A stretch of DNA of 5,537 nucleotides from Bifidobacterium breve (GCA_945885645.1 CAMCYV010000098.1:1-5537); one strand, 5' to 3'; positions 1 to 5,537 are shown, counted from the stretch's first letter. The notes: generated by a model not told the origin, from the letters alone. Numbers and translations: made by a program.

Positions 1-371
1 AAAAGGACTGCAAGTTGCGGATCAAAATCAAAGATGAAAATTAGTGGTAAGGCGACCACGCAAATGCTTACAGCAATGCCAACCGAGGCCAATGCCAGCG
101 AAGGACCGAGCACGGGACGTAACTGGTCAACTTTGGTCGTCAGTCCACCGTTAGCCAAAATCAGGACCAAAGCCGAATATCCCAGGACAGTTGCAAGGGT
201 TGCGTCGTCAAAGTAAAGGGCGGGGACTGTTGCTCCAAGTACCAGACCAAGAAACAGGTACAAAAGCAGACCTGGAACGCCTAATTTTGTTGCAAAGCGA
301 ACTGAAAGGATTGCGATCAGAACGATGAGCGCACCCAAAAAAGTACCCATGGCGAGTTCTTCAAGCCCCAT
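1..371 (-). CDS. Potassium/proton antiporter (NhaP2/CvrA-like), N-terminal part, cut by window edge
   Basis: This is the first 123 residues of a cation:proton antiporter of the CPA family; the gene runs off the left edge. The product would sit in the cytoplasmic membrane and exchange K+ (or Na+) for H+. The visible part is almost all hydrophobic, with membrane segments at about residues 9-27, 32-49, 60-75 and 92-116. The stretch at about 69-92 (LILANGGLTTK, then LRPVLGPSLALAS) matches the conserved ILLDGG-and-LGPALSLAT pattern I know from NhaP2/CvrA proteins; here Asn replaces the usual Asp before GG. The ATG at 371-369 is chosen because a strong AGGAGGTG ribosome site lies just upstream. The C-terminal part, where regulatory TrkA-C domains often occur, is outside the window. 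The gene is divergent from crtE, and no functional link to carotenoids is evident. The family call is fairly sure; the exact ion is not. Confidence 0.85.
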   Translation of the reverse strand, partial: MGLEELAMGTFLGALIVLIAILSVRFATKLGVPGLLLYLFLGLVLGATVPALYFDDATLATVLGYSALVLILANGGLTTKVDQLRPVLGPSLALASVGIAVSICVVALPLIFIFDFDPQLAVL

Positions 372-376
372 GTGCA

Positions 377-384
377 CACCTCCT
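377..384 (-). promoter_or_regulatory. Ribosome binding site of the antiporter gene
   Basis: On the minus strand this reads AGGAGGTG, a near-perfect anti-16S complement, 5 to 7 bases before the ATG at 371. It fixes the start of the antiporter gene. An 8-bp palindrome, AGAGCTCT (385-392), lies immediately upstream of it. Confidence 0.8.
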
Positions 385-456
385 AGAGCTCTTGATCGAA
401 CCGTCCTTAGGCAAAGGTATCTGGCTCGATGGGTGGATCCGGCAGGTGAGATTGCC

Positions 457-475
457 AATATGTGCAAAATATGTG
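457..475. repeat. 8-bp direct repeat with 11-bp period in the crtE leader
   Basis: AATATGTG occurs at 457-464 and again, exactly, at 468-475, so the copies are offset by 11 bp, about one helical turn. The second copy runs into the GGAGG ribosome site of crtE. Same-face direct repeats of 11 bp are known as operators of CarH-type (MerR-family, B12-dependent) repressors of carotenoid genes. That this pair is such an operator is inference, and only two copies are seen. Confidence 0.35.
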
Positions 476-494
476 GAGGCAATAGAGTGCTCTC

Positions 495-1577
495 GTGAGT
501 AAAGAGGTCCCGGGTGAAACGCTTGCTGCGGATATCCGCCCGCAAATACAGGCTTGTCTTGACCAATTTTTGGCCGGACAGAAGCCAATTCTTGAGGAAA
601 TCGGGCCGGAAACGCTCCCATTGTGGGATAGCGCCAAAACCTTGCTCAATGGCGGAAAGCGTCTGCGTCCACTCTTTTGCTACTGGGGTTGGGGCGCAGC
701 TTTTGGTGATCCCAGCCAGCGCGATGCGGTGATCACTGCAGCAAGTTCCCTCGAGTTTCTGCAAGCATGCGCCCTCATTCATGACGACGTCATGGATGGT
801 TCCGATACGCGACGAGGACTTCCCGCAGCCCACCGCCAATTTGCCAGCATGCACCGCGGTAGTCAGTGGCTGGGAATCCCAGATCGTTTCGGTGAAGGTG
901 CGGCAATTCTGCTCGGTGATCTGTGTTTGTCTTGGGCAGACCAACTTCTATTGACAAGTGGGCTTCCCTCAGAGAATCTCAATGCCGCCAAGTCGGTGTA
1001 TGACGAAATGCGCACCGAGCTCATGGCTGGGCAGTACTTGGACCTACTCGAGCAGGCGCGCGGTGGTGGCTCTGTAGAACGGGCGCTACGAGTGGTTAGA
1101 TACAAATCGGCAAAGTACACAATTGAGCGACCACTGCACATTGGTGCAGCACTTGCCCTCGCACCACAAGAAGTGTTTGACGCCTACACCGGTTATGGAC
1201 TTCCTCTTGGTGAAGCTTTTCAACTGCGCGACGACATTCTCGGCGTTTTCGGAGACCCGGAAGTCACCGGGAAGCCCGCAGGGGACGACTTGCGCGAAGG
1301 AAAGCGCACGGTGCTCATCGCAATTGCAACTGAACGAGCCAATCCGCATCAACTTAAGTCTGTGCATGAACTCCTAGGTGACGAACACCTATCCATGAGT
1401 GGTATCGAAACCCTGAGGGAAATTATCCGCGATACCGGATCACTTGATTACACCGAAAGTTTGATTTCTCAGTTACTGGAGGAGTCCTTGACAGCCCTTA
1501 ACACAGCACCCCTTGACCAAGAAGCGGTAACCGCACTCACAGATCTTGCCCACAAATCCGTTCAAAGGAGCTTATAA
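495..1577 (+). CDS. crtE: Geranylgeranyl diphosphate synthase (polyprenyl synthetase)
   Basis: The enzyme condenses isopentenyl diphosphate with allylic diphosphates to C20 GGPP, the entry to carotenoid synthesis; it is a soluble all-helical protein. At 360 residues it has the usual length. Seen in order: GGKRLRP at 53-59; the first aspartate-rich motif HDDVMD at 96-101 followed by RRG, which binds Mg-diphosphate; and the second motif region QLRDDILGVFGD at 243-254, with KPAGDDLREGKRT following at 260-272, a form common in actinobacterial GGPP synthases. The first possible start after the in-frame stop at 483-485 is GTG 495. It is poorly placed relative to GGAGG (475-479, 15-base spacer), so initiation may be weak or coupled to a leader frame. 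The gene heads the crtE-crtI-crtB operon and ends 4 bp before crtI. An alternative product length (C15 or C25) cannot be excluded from sequence, but the context makes GGPP most likely. Confidence 0.95.
   Translation: MSKEVPGETLAADIRPQIQACLDQFLAGQKPILEEIGPETLPLWDSAKTLLNGGKRLRPLFCYWGWGAAFGDPSQRDAVITAASSLEFLQACALIHDDVMDGSDTRRGLPAAHRQFASMHRGSQWLGIPDRFGEGAAILLGDLCLSWADQLLLTSGLPSENLNAAKSVYDEMRTELMAGQYLDLLEQARGGGSVERALRVVRYKSAKYTIERPLHIGAALALAPQEVFDAYTGYGLPLGEAFQLRDDILGVFGDPEVTGKPAGDDLREGKRTVLIAIATERANPHQLKSVHELLGDEHLSMSGIETLREIIRDTGSLDYTESLISQLLEESLTALNTAPLDQEAVTALTDLAHKSVQRSL
1564..1570 (+). promoter_or_regulatory. Ribosome binding site of crtI
   Basis: AAAGGAG lies inside the last codons of crtE, 11 bases before the ATG at 1582. 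It supports that ATG over the in-frame TTG at 1546, which would add 12 residues with no family resemblance and no ribosome site of its own. Confidence 0.7.
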
Positions 1578-1581
1578 ATAC

Positions 1582-3129
1582 ATGTCGAACTCACTGATTA
1601 GTCGACTACTTCCCACCCAGCGCACAGTTTCTGGCCCAACCGACAACGTGATCGTTGTGGGAGCAGGCCTAGCCGGCCTCTCAGCAGCAATGCGCTTGGC
1701 GGGTGCAGGACGCACCGTCACAATTTTAGAACGCGAAGCCATTCCTGGTGGTCGTGCCGGACGCATCGAGATGAAAACTGAGAGTGGCACCTATCACGCG
1801 GATACTGGTCCGAGTGTGTTAACTATGCCCGACCTGATCGCCGACTGCTTTGATTCACTGGGCGAAAATATGAACGATTGGCTCACCCTTGAGCCAGTTT
1901 CGCCCCTGTACCGCGCTTTTTACGCCGATGGATCAATCCTGAATGTGTTCAGCGACGTTGATCAAATGGCCCAAGAAATCTCAGAGGTAATCAGTGACGA
2001 AGAAGCTCAAGGCTTCCGTAAATATGTTGACTTTGTCTCAAAACTCTACAAATACGAGATGTCAGACTTCATTGACCGCAATATTGATTCACCCCTTGAC
2101 CTGCTCACTCCCAATCTGGCGAAACTTTTCGCCATTGGTGGTTTTCGTAAGCTGACTCCCAAAGTACGTCAATACATGAAAGACCCGCGCACCGAGCGGA
2201 TCTATTCTTTCCAGGCAATGTATGCCGGTCTCTCCCCCTACGACGCGCTGGCAATTTATGCGGTCATCGCCTACATGGATTCTGTTGCCGGAGTCTTCTT
2301 CCCGAAAGGCGGAATGCACGCTGTCCCCAGAGCAATGGCGGCGGCATTGGAAAAACACGGTGTCACCATCAAATACAACACAACCGTGGAGTCGGTCGTT
2401 CATAGTGGCGGCCGGGCATCAGGAGTACTCACCAGCGACGGTGAATTCATGGAGGCCGATGTAATAGTCCTTAACCCCGACCTTCCCGTCGCTTACCGAG
2501 AGCTCATCGGCACCGAACCATGGTCGGTCAAGCGCCTCAACTATTCGCCGTCCGCCTTTGTCATAATTGCCGGTTCCACCCAGAAGTACTCACAAATCGC
2601 CCACCACAATATTCACTTCGGAAAGTCGTGGAAAAACGTTTTCACTGAGTTGATTGATGAGAAAAAATTGATGACCGATCCCAGCATCTTGGTGACAAAC
2701 TCGAGTTTCTCTGATCCCAGTTTGTCCCCCGAAGGCAGGGAGCTCTATTACATCCTGTTCCCGACCCCAAATCTTGATGCATCAATTGACTGGAAAGAAA
2801 TTGGCCCGCGCTACCGCGATGAGTGCTACAAGGTGCTTGAGGAACGAGGCTATGTAGGCCTTCGCGATTCAATTGAAATAGACAACATCACTACACCGCA
2901 GGATTGGGCCGATCGAGGTATGGAACGTGGCGCTCCGTTTGCATCAGCACACTCATTCAGTCAAACCGGTCCGTTCCGACCACGCAACATGTGGGGCGAA
3001 AACGTAGTATTTACCGGATCAGGAACGCAGCCTGGTGTCGGTGTCCCCATGGTTCTGATCTCAGGTCGGCTGGCCGCAGAACGCATTACGGGCAAGGATC
3101 ACAACTACAAGTCCCGGGCAACTAGGTGA
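1582..3129 (+). CDS. crtI: Phytoene desaturase (FAD-dependent, CrtI family)
   Basis: The enzyme introduces the double bonds that turn phytoene into lycopene (four steps in most bacteria) and acts at the membrane surface. At 515 residues it has the family length. The N-terminal dinucleotide-binding fold is clear: VIVVGAGLAGLSAA at 23-36 with the acidic E50 at the end of the second strand, then PGGRAG at 55-60, which contacts FAD. The C-terminal family signature is FTGSGTQPGVGVPMVLISG at 477-495; many homologues have THPG here, and this one has TQPG, which I regard as an ordinary variant. The start chosen is ATG 1582, on the basis of its ribosome site. The gap to crtE is 4 bp and the stop TGA overlaps the crtB start as GTGA, so all three genes are very probably co-transcribed and the last two translationally coupled. 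The number of desaturation steps cannot be read from sequence; a cyclase pair in the same locus favours lycopene as the product. Confidence 0.95.
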   Translation: MSNSLISRLLPTQRTVSGPTDNVIVVGAGLAGLSAAMRLAGAGRTVTILEREAIPGGRAGRIEMKTESGTYHADTGPSVLTMPDLIADCFDSLGENMNDWLTLEPVSPLYRAFYADGSILNVFSDVDQMAQEISEVISDEEAQGFRKYVDFVSKLYKYEMSDFIDRNIDSPLDLLTPNLAKLFAIGGFRKLTPKVRQYMKDPRTERIYSFQAMYAGLSPYDALAIYAVIAYMDSVAGVFFPKGGMHAVPRAMAAALEKHGVTIKYNTTVESVVHSGGRASGVLTSDGEFMEADVIVLNPDLPVAYRELIGTEPWSVKRLNYSPSAFVIIAGSTQKYSQIAHHNIHFGKSWKNVFTELIDEKKLMTDPSILVTNSSFSDPSLSPEGRELYYILFPTPNLDASIDWKEIGPRYRDECYKVLEERGYVGLRDSIEIDNITTPQDWADRGMERGAPFASAHSFSQTGPFRPRNMWGENVVFTGSGTQPGVGVPMVLISGRLAAERITGKDHNYKSRATR

Positions 3130-4082
3130 ATCGACTGCACGCAAAGGAATACAAAGAGGCCGGGATAACCGATCCGGATCTCATTGCCTCCTACGAAGTA
3201 TGCCGAGAACTCAACGCATCACACGGAAAAACCTATTACCTGGCAACACTTTTGCTCCCACCTGGCAAAAGACCCTACGTTCACGCGCTCTATGGATTTG
3301 CTCGCTATGCCGACGAAATTGTTGACGACCTCGATTCAACACTCAGCGACCAAGAAAAAGCTGACTGGCTGAAAACATGGGGTGAGCGGTTTATGGCCGA
3401 CGTTAAAAGTGGTGAATCAAATGACCCGGTATGCCGCGCGGTGGTTCACACCGTTCGACGTTGGGAAATTCCGCTGGATCTCTTCGACGCCTTCTTGCAT
3501 TCAATGACAATGGATCTCACCGTCACCGAATACCCGACATTTGATGATCTTTACGAGTATGTCTATGGCTCAGCCGCAGTTATTGGATTGCAGATGCTCC
3601 CCATTTTGGAACCCAGCGATCCACAGGCTTATGAATACGCGAAGGATCTAGGGGTTGCCTTTCAGCTCGCGAACTTTATTCGTGATGTAAGTGAAGACCT
3701 CGACCGTGGCCGCGTCTACCTGCCCCTTGACGAACTCGAAAGGTTTGGCGTCACCCGGGCAGATTTAGAAAGGCGGGAGCTTACCGAAAACATCAAGGCG
3801 GCCCTTCGCCACCAAATTGATCGGGTGCGCCGTCTCGATGAACAATCGCGAGCTGGAATCGAAATGCTGCACCCCTCCTCACGCGACTGCATCAACGCTG
3901 CCCGAATCTTGTACTGCGGAATCGCGAATAAAGTTGAAGAAATTGATTTTGAAGTATTCAAAAAACGTGCCCGCGTATCCCTGCACACCAGATTCTGGGT
4001 CGCTTTCCCGGCGTGGCGTCATGCCAGCAAAGCTCGGCGCACATTTGGCCCAGGAAATGTTCAGGGGCTCAATCCCATTTAA
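3126..4082 (+). CDS. crtB: Phytoene synthase
   Basis: The enzyme joins two GGPP molecules head to head, through prephytoene diphosphate, to give C40 phytoene; it is the committed step of the pathway. The protein has 318 residues, normal for CrtB. Visible motifs of the squalene/phytoene synthase family: the substrate-entry segment YGFARYADEIVDD at 56-68, carrying the first Asp-rich site (D63, D67, D68); YGSAAVIG at 147-154; and the second Asp-rich site NFIRDVSEDLDRGRVYLP at 183-200 (D187, D191). It starts with GTG overlapping the crtI stop (GTGA) and has no clear ribosome site of its own, so its translation probably depends on ribosomes finishing crtI. The start is supported because the conserved fold begins soon after it. 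The order crtI before crtB differs from the crtE-crtB-crtI order of several described actinobacterial clusters. Its 3' end faces crtYd, with only 22 bp between the stop codons. Confidence 0.95.
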   Translation: MNRLHAKEYKEAGITDPDLIASYEVCRELNASHGKTYYLATLLLPPGKRPYVHALYGFARYADEIVDDLDSTLSDQEKADWLKTWGERFMADVKSGESNDPVCRAVVHTVRRWEIPLDLFDAFLHSMTMDLTVTEYPTFDDLYEYVYGSAAVIGLQMLPILEPSDPQAYEYAKDLGVAFQLANFIRDVSEDLDRGRVYLPLDELERFGVTRADLERRELTENIKAALRHQIDRVRRLDEQSRAGIEMLHPSSRDCINAARILYCGIANKVEEIDFEVFKKRARVSLHTRFWVAFPAWRHASKARRTFGPGNVQGLNPI

Positions 4083-4104
4083 ACCGGCAACAAGCAATCA
4101 GTAC

Positions 4105-4482
4105 TTACTTGCGCCACATTGGCGGTCCTGAAACGGTAGTTCGATCAATTCCTCTTCGGCCCCAGAACACCCACAAACTCAATGACAGAAGGACGAGGGA
4201 AAAACCAAAAAGTAGGTCTTCCACGGGTGCAAAAGCAATCCGTCCATCACCCAGAAATGGTGGAGCAACATCCGCCGGTGAGATTCCACCAATAATTGCG
4301 GAGCCGTTGTACTTAACAATCTGGGTCCCGGTAAACAAGCCATTACTTATTAATTGAAAGAAAACAATGATTGCATAGGAAACCCAAAAGATCGGTCTGG
4401 TGACCATGCGAGTTTTGAATGCGAAGAGATCAAGTAAAACTGCAATCGCAACCGCCAACACGCCAATTGCCGTATATGTCAT
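4105..4482 (-). CDS. crtYd: Lycopene cyclase subunit CrtYd (membrane protein)
   Basis: This is the second half of the heterodimeric actinobacterial lycopene cyclase, which closes the linear ends of lycopene. It has 125 residues and three hydrophobic segments at about 4-22, 32-50 and 88-107. The hallmark is APVEDLLFGF at 85-94, the conserved P-x-E-D motif leading into the last membrane helix, preceded by NGLFTG at 47-52. A loop of about 15 residues (66-80, containing SPADVAPPFLGDG) lies before this motif; I believe similar loops occur in planktonic actinobacterial homologues, but cannot confirm it here. The ATG at 4482 overlaps the stop of crtYc as ATGA, with GGGAG (4497-4493, minus strand) about 10 bases upstream, so the two subunits are coupled and probably made in equal amounts. 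C50-type homologues that cyclise flavuxanthin share this family, so ring type (beta, epsilon or gamma) is not settled by sequence. Confidence 0.92.
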   Translation of the reverse strand: MTYTAIGVLAVAIAVLLDLFAFKTRMVTRPIFWVSYAIIVFFQLISNGLFTGTQIVKYNGSAIIGGISPADVAPPFLGDGRIAFAPVEDLLFGFSLVLLSLSLWVFWGRRGIDRTTVSGPPMWRK

Positions 4483-4832
4483 GAGACTTCATCTCCCACT
4501 TGCCAGCGCGCAGATTGGGTTCCTTTGAAACTTCGCACCGCTTCGAGAGTCAGAATTGCGGCGAACGGGATGACGATAAAGAACAGAAGTTCGTCCAGTG
4601 GAATACCGGCTGGCAGGTACACCCCAAGGATTCTCGACTCGGTGAAGTACCAGTGCCCCTGGCTAATCGCATAGGCATCCCAGACGAGAAACGGTAGCAA
4701 GACTGGCGCAATGGTGAGTAGGAGTCGTTTCGGTCTGCGCAAAACGCGAGTGCGGAGAAATACTTCAAGCCAGATAGAGCCCAAGATCACAAAGATTAAT
4801 ACCGCGACGTAACTCCAGCGGCCAAAATCCAT
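4479..4832 (-). CDS. crtYc: Lycopene cyclase subunit CrtYc (membrane protein)
   Basis: This is the first half of the heterodimeric lycopene cyclase. With the start at ATG 4832 it has 117 residues, the usual CrtYc length, and three hydrophobic segments at about 7-26, 37-52 and 78-97. Family features seen: WLEVFLRTRVLRRPKRLLLT at 21-40, WDAYAISQGHWYF at 51-63, and the PxxE-type motif IPLDELLFF at 77-85, in which D80 and E81 are the acidic pair expected for catalysis. The frame stays open upstream to an ATG at 4919, but those 29 extra residues (starting MRYFAVKPDK) do not resemble the family, and they would lie antisense inside the kinase gene. GGAAGA just before ATG 4832 supports the shorter form; GTG 4844 is a second possibility. 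The gene is followed by crtYd through an ATGA overlap. Confidence 0.92.
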   Translation of the reverse strand: MDFGRWSYVAVLIFVILGSIWLEVFLRTRVLRRPKRLLLTIAPVLLPFLVWDAYAISQGHWYFTESRILGVYLPAGIPLDELLFFIVIPFAAILTLEAVRSFKGTQSARWQVGDEVS

Positions 4833-4836
4833 GAAA

Positions 4837-4842
4837 TCTTCC
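4837..4842 (-). promoter_or_regulatory. Probable ribosome binding site of crtYc
   Basis: On the minus strand this reads GGAAGA, 4 bases before the ATG at 4832. The match is moderate and the spacing short, but it is the only candidate near a start that gives a protein of normal CrtYc length. Confidence 0.45.
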
Positions 4843-4860
4843 ACAGCACCATAAGTGCCT

Positions 4861-4866
4861 ATTATG
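4861..4866 (-). promoter_or_regulatory. Possible -10 element for crtYc-crtYd
   Basis: The minus strand reads CATAAT, five of six bases of the sigma-70 -10 consensus. A start about 7 bases downstream would give a leader of roughly 20 bases that contains the GGAAGA ribosome site of crtYc. No convincing -35 is seen at 16-18 bp. The element lies exactly over the ATG (4864-4866) of the divergent kinase gene. Confidence 0.3.
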
Positions 4867-5475
4867 AGTGTGGACCAGACCTCGGATCCCTTATCGGGCT
4901 TAACTGCAAAGTACCGCATCGCTTTACTCGGGGCTGAAAGTTCAGGGAAGACAACTCTTGCTGCTGCATTGACAGCAGCCTTACGGGATCGGGGTTATAA
5001 CGCAGGAATGGTTCCGGAATATTTGCGAATGTGGTGCGAACAAAACTCCCGACTTCCCGAGTTTGACGACCAAGACGAAATCCTTGAAGGCCAACTTGCA
5101 TTAGAAGATGCAGCAAGTACTCAATTTGATGTACTCGTGTGCGACCCAGCAGCAATCACCACTGGCTTTTATTCATTGGAATATTTTGGAACTGACCGGC
5201 ACTTGGAGCCGAAACTCCTGAATCGTTATGACCAAGTTTTCCTGTGTGATATTGATTTTCCCTGGCAACCAGACCCACTTCGCGACAGCGAGAATGTGCG
5301 AGAGCGGATGCACACCTCAATCGTGGCTTATCTCACGCAGGCAGCGTCCGTTAACGGCACAAAAATCCCGCTTCTCTCTCAAACCACACCGCAACGGTTA
5401 GCTCTCGCATTATCCTTGCTCACACTCCCTGGGACCAAGGCGTGGCAACCTCTTCCCCTCATAGATTCCACATAG
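4864..5475 (+). CDS. NadR-like P-loop ATPase / putative ribosylnicotinamide kinase (AAA_28 type)
   Basis: This 203-residue soluble protein resembles the kinase domain at the C-terminus of NadR, which phosphorylates nicotinamide riboside in NAD salvage. Seen: Walker A GAESSGKTT at 23-31; VPEYLRMWCEQ at 50-60; an acidic and glutamine-rich helix DDQDEILEGQLALEDA at 68-83; CDPAAITTGFYSLEYFG at 93-109; and DFPWQPDPLRD at 131-141, matching the NadR-type segment with PW followed by a D-G/P-L-R stretch. There is no nucleotidyltransferase domain or DNA-binding domain, so it is a stand-alone kinase-like form. NadR itself has a DTD motif where this protein has DPA (94-96); the variant with FYSxxxFG belongs to a broader ATPase group whose substrate is not well established, so the nicotinamide assignment is tentative. 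ATG 4864 has no ribosome site; a leaderless transcript is plausible, with a weak CATAAG (4850-4855) upstream. GTG 4855 is an alternative start. The gene is divergent from crtYc by 31 bp and has no obvious role in carotenoid synthesis. Confidence 0.8.
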   Translation: MSVDQTSDPLSGLTAKYRIALLGAESSGKTTLAAALTAALRDRGYNAGMVPEYLRMWCEQNSRLPEFDDQDEILEGQLALEDAASTQFDVLVCDPAAITTGFYSLEYFGTDRHLEPKLLNRYDQVFLCDIDFPWQPDPLRDSENVRERMHTSIVAYLTQAASVNGTKIPLLSQTTPQRLALALSLLTLPGTKAWQPLPLIDST

Positions 5476-5493
5476 ACTCCCAAGAATGGAGTC
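5475..5493. terminator. Small hairpin after the kinase gene, possible weak terminator
   Basis: GACTCC (5475-5480) pairs perfectly with GGAGTC (5488-5493) around a 7-base loop, starting on the last base of the kinase stop codon. The following bases, CTCTGTTCCC, are not a real T-run, so intrinsic termination would be weak. The position suits a terminator or an mRNA 3' end stabiliser. Confidence 0.35.
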
Positions 5494-5537
5494 CTCTGTT
5501 CCCGGTGGCTTAGTTGGCCAAACCTTGGATCAGCGGT

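Larger units (their letters stand above)
372..494. promoter_or_regulatory. Divergent intergenic region between antiporter and crtE
   Basis: These 123 bp must hold, or lie next to, the promoters for both divergent genes. No strong sigma-70 type promoter is visible. A weak candidate toward crtE is TTGATC (392-397) with AGGTAT (415-420) at a 17-bp spacing; a second is CAAAAT (465-470) with no good -35. A ribosome site GGAGG (475-479) stands 15 bases before the crtE GTG, which is longer than usual. Another anti-16S complement, AGGTGA (444-449), stands 10 bases before an ATG at 460 that opens a 12-codon frame ending at 498, across the crtE start. The 8-bp direct repeat listed separately is also here. 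Which of these signals are used cannot be decided from sequence alone. Confidence 0.45.

Noticed and set aside
34..216. Plus-strand open frame of 60 codons
   Set aside because: It lies antisense to the clear antiporter coding region, has no ribosome site and no family resemblance.
361..649. Minus-strand open frames over the crtE 5' end and leader
   Set aside because: They are antisense to crtE and its leader, with low-complexity unfamiliar sequence; chance open frames.
1546..1581. Longer crtI starting at TTG 1546
   Set aside because: This would overlap crtE, lacks a ribosome site and adds non-conserved residues; ATG 1582 with AAAGGAG upstream is better.
2089..2403. Minus-strand frame of about 104 codons inside crtI
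   Set aside because: Antisense shadow of a conserved crtI region with no recognisable protein features.
3817..4357. Plus-strand open frames running from within crtB past its stop into crtYd
   Set aside because: They are out of frame with crtB and antisense to crtYd, and their compositions are not protein-like.
5494..5537. Possible tRNA start or downstream gene: GGTGGCTTAGTTGG resembles a tRNA D-arm, and a minus-strand frame ends at 5510 with PLIQGLAN
   Set aside because: No matching acceptor or D-stem pairing could be made (the region instead contains the palindrome TTGGCCAA at 5514-5521), and 8 codons are too few to call a gene. More flanking sequence would settle it.
1..5537. CRISPR arrays, insertion sequences, toxin-antitoxin or defence genes
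   Set aside because: No array-like repeats, transposase-like frames or terminal inverted repeats were seen; nearly all of the window is accounted for by metabolic and transport genes.

Overview
The window carries a compact carotenoid (most likely beta-carotene) gene set from an actinobacterium. Evidence for the lineage: lycopene cyclisation is encoded by two small membrane subunits (CrtYc/CrtYd type), the arrangement typical of Actinobacteria, and the GGPP synthase has an actinobacterial-style second aspartate motif region. By eye the base composition is near half G+C, below most soil Actinobacteria. This would fit small-genome planktonic freshwater or marine Actinobacteria (Luna-type Microbacteriaceae or relatives), but that placement is inference, not shown by the sequence.

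Layout: (1) positions 1-371, minus strand: the N-terminal 123 residues of a K+/H+ (NhaP2/CvrA-like) antiporter, cut by the window edge. (2) 372-494: a divergent intergenic region with the antiporter's Shine-Dalgarno site and the crtE leader, including an 8-bp direct repeat with an 11-bp period and a small leader reading frame that overlaps the crtE start. (3) 495-4082, plus strand: the operon crtE (GGPP synthase), crtI (phytoene desaturase), crtB (phytoene synthase), with a 4-bp gap (crtE-crtI) and a GTGA overlap (crtI-crtB). (4) 4105-4832, minus strand: crtYc then crtYd, overlapping by ATGA and converging on crtB with 22 bp between the stop codons. (5) 4864-5475, plus strand: a P-loop ATPase/kinase related to the C-terminal ribosylnicotinamide kinase domain of NadR, divergent from crtYc. 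(6) 5476-5537: a small hairpin and no identifiable gene.

How the genes work together: CrtE makes C20 geranylgeranyl diphosphate, CrtB condenses two of these into phytoene, CrtI desaturates phytoene to lycopene, and the CrtYc/CrtYd pair cyclises the lycopene ends. No lycopene elongase, hydroxylase, glycosyltransferase or carotenoid cleavage dioxygenase is present here, so a C40 cyclic carotene is the simplest predicted product. The unusual points are the split of the pathway into two converging units, and the very tight start region shared by crtYc and the kinase gene. Nothing in the window clearly amounts to a wholly new system.
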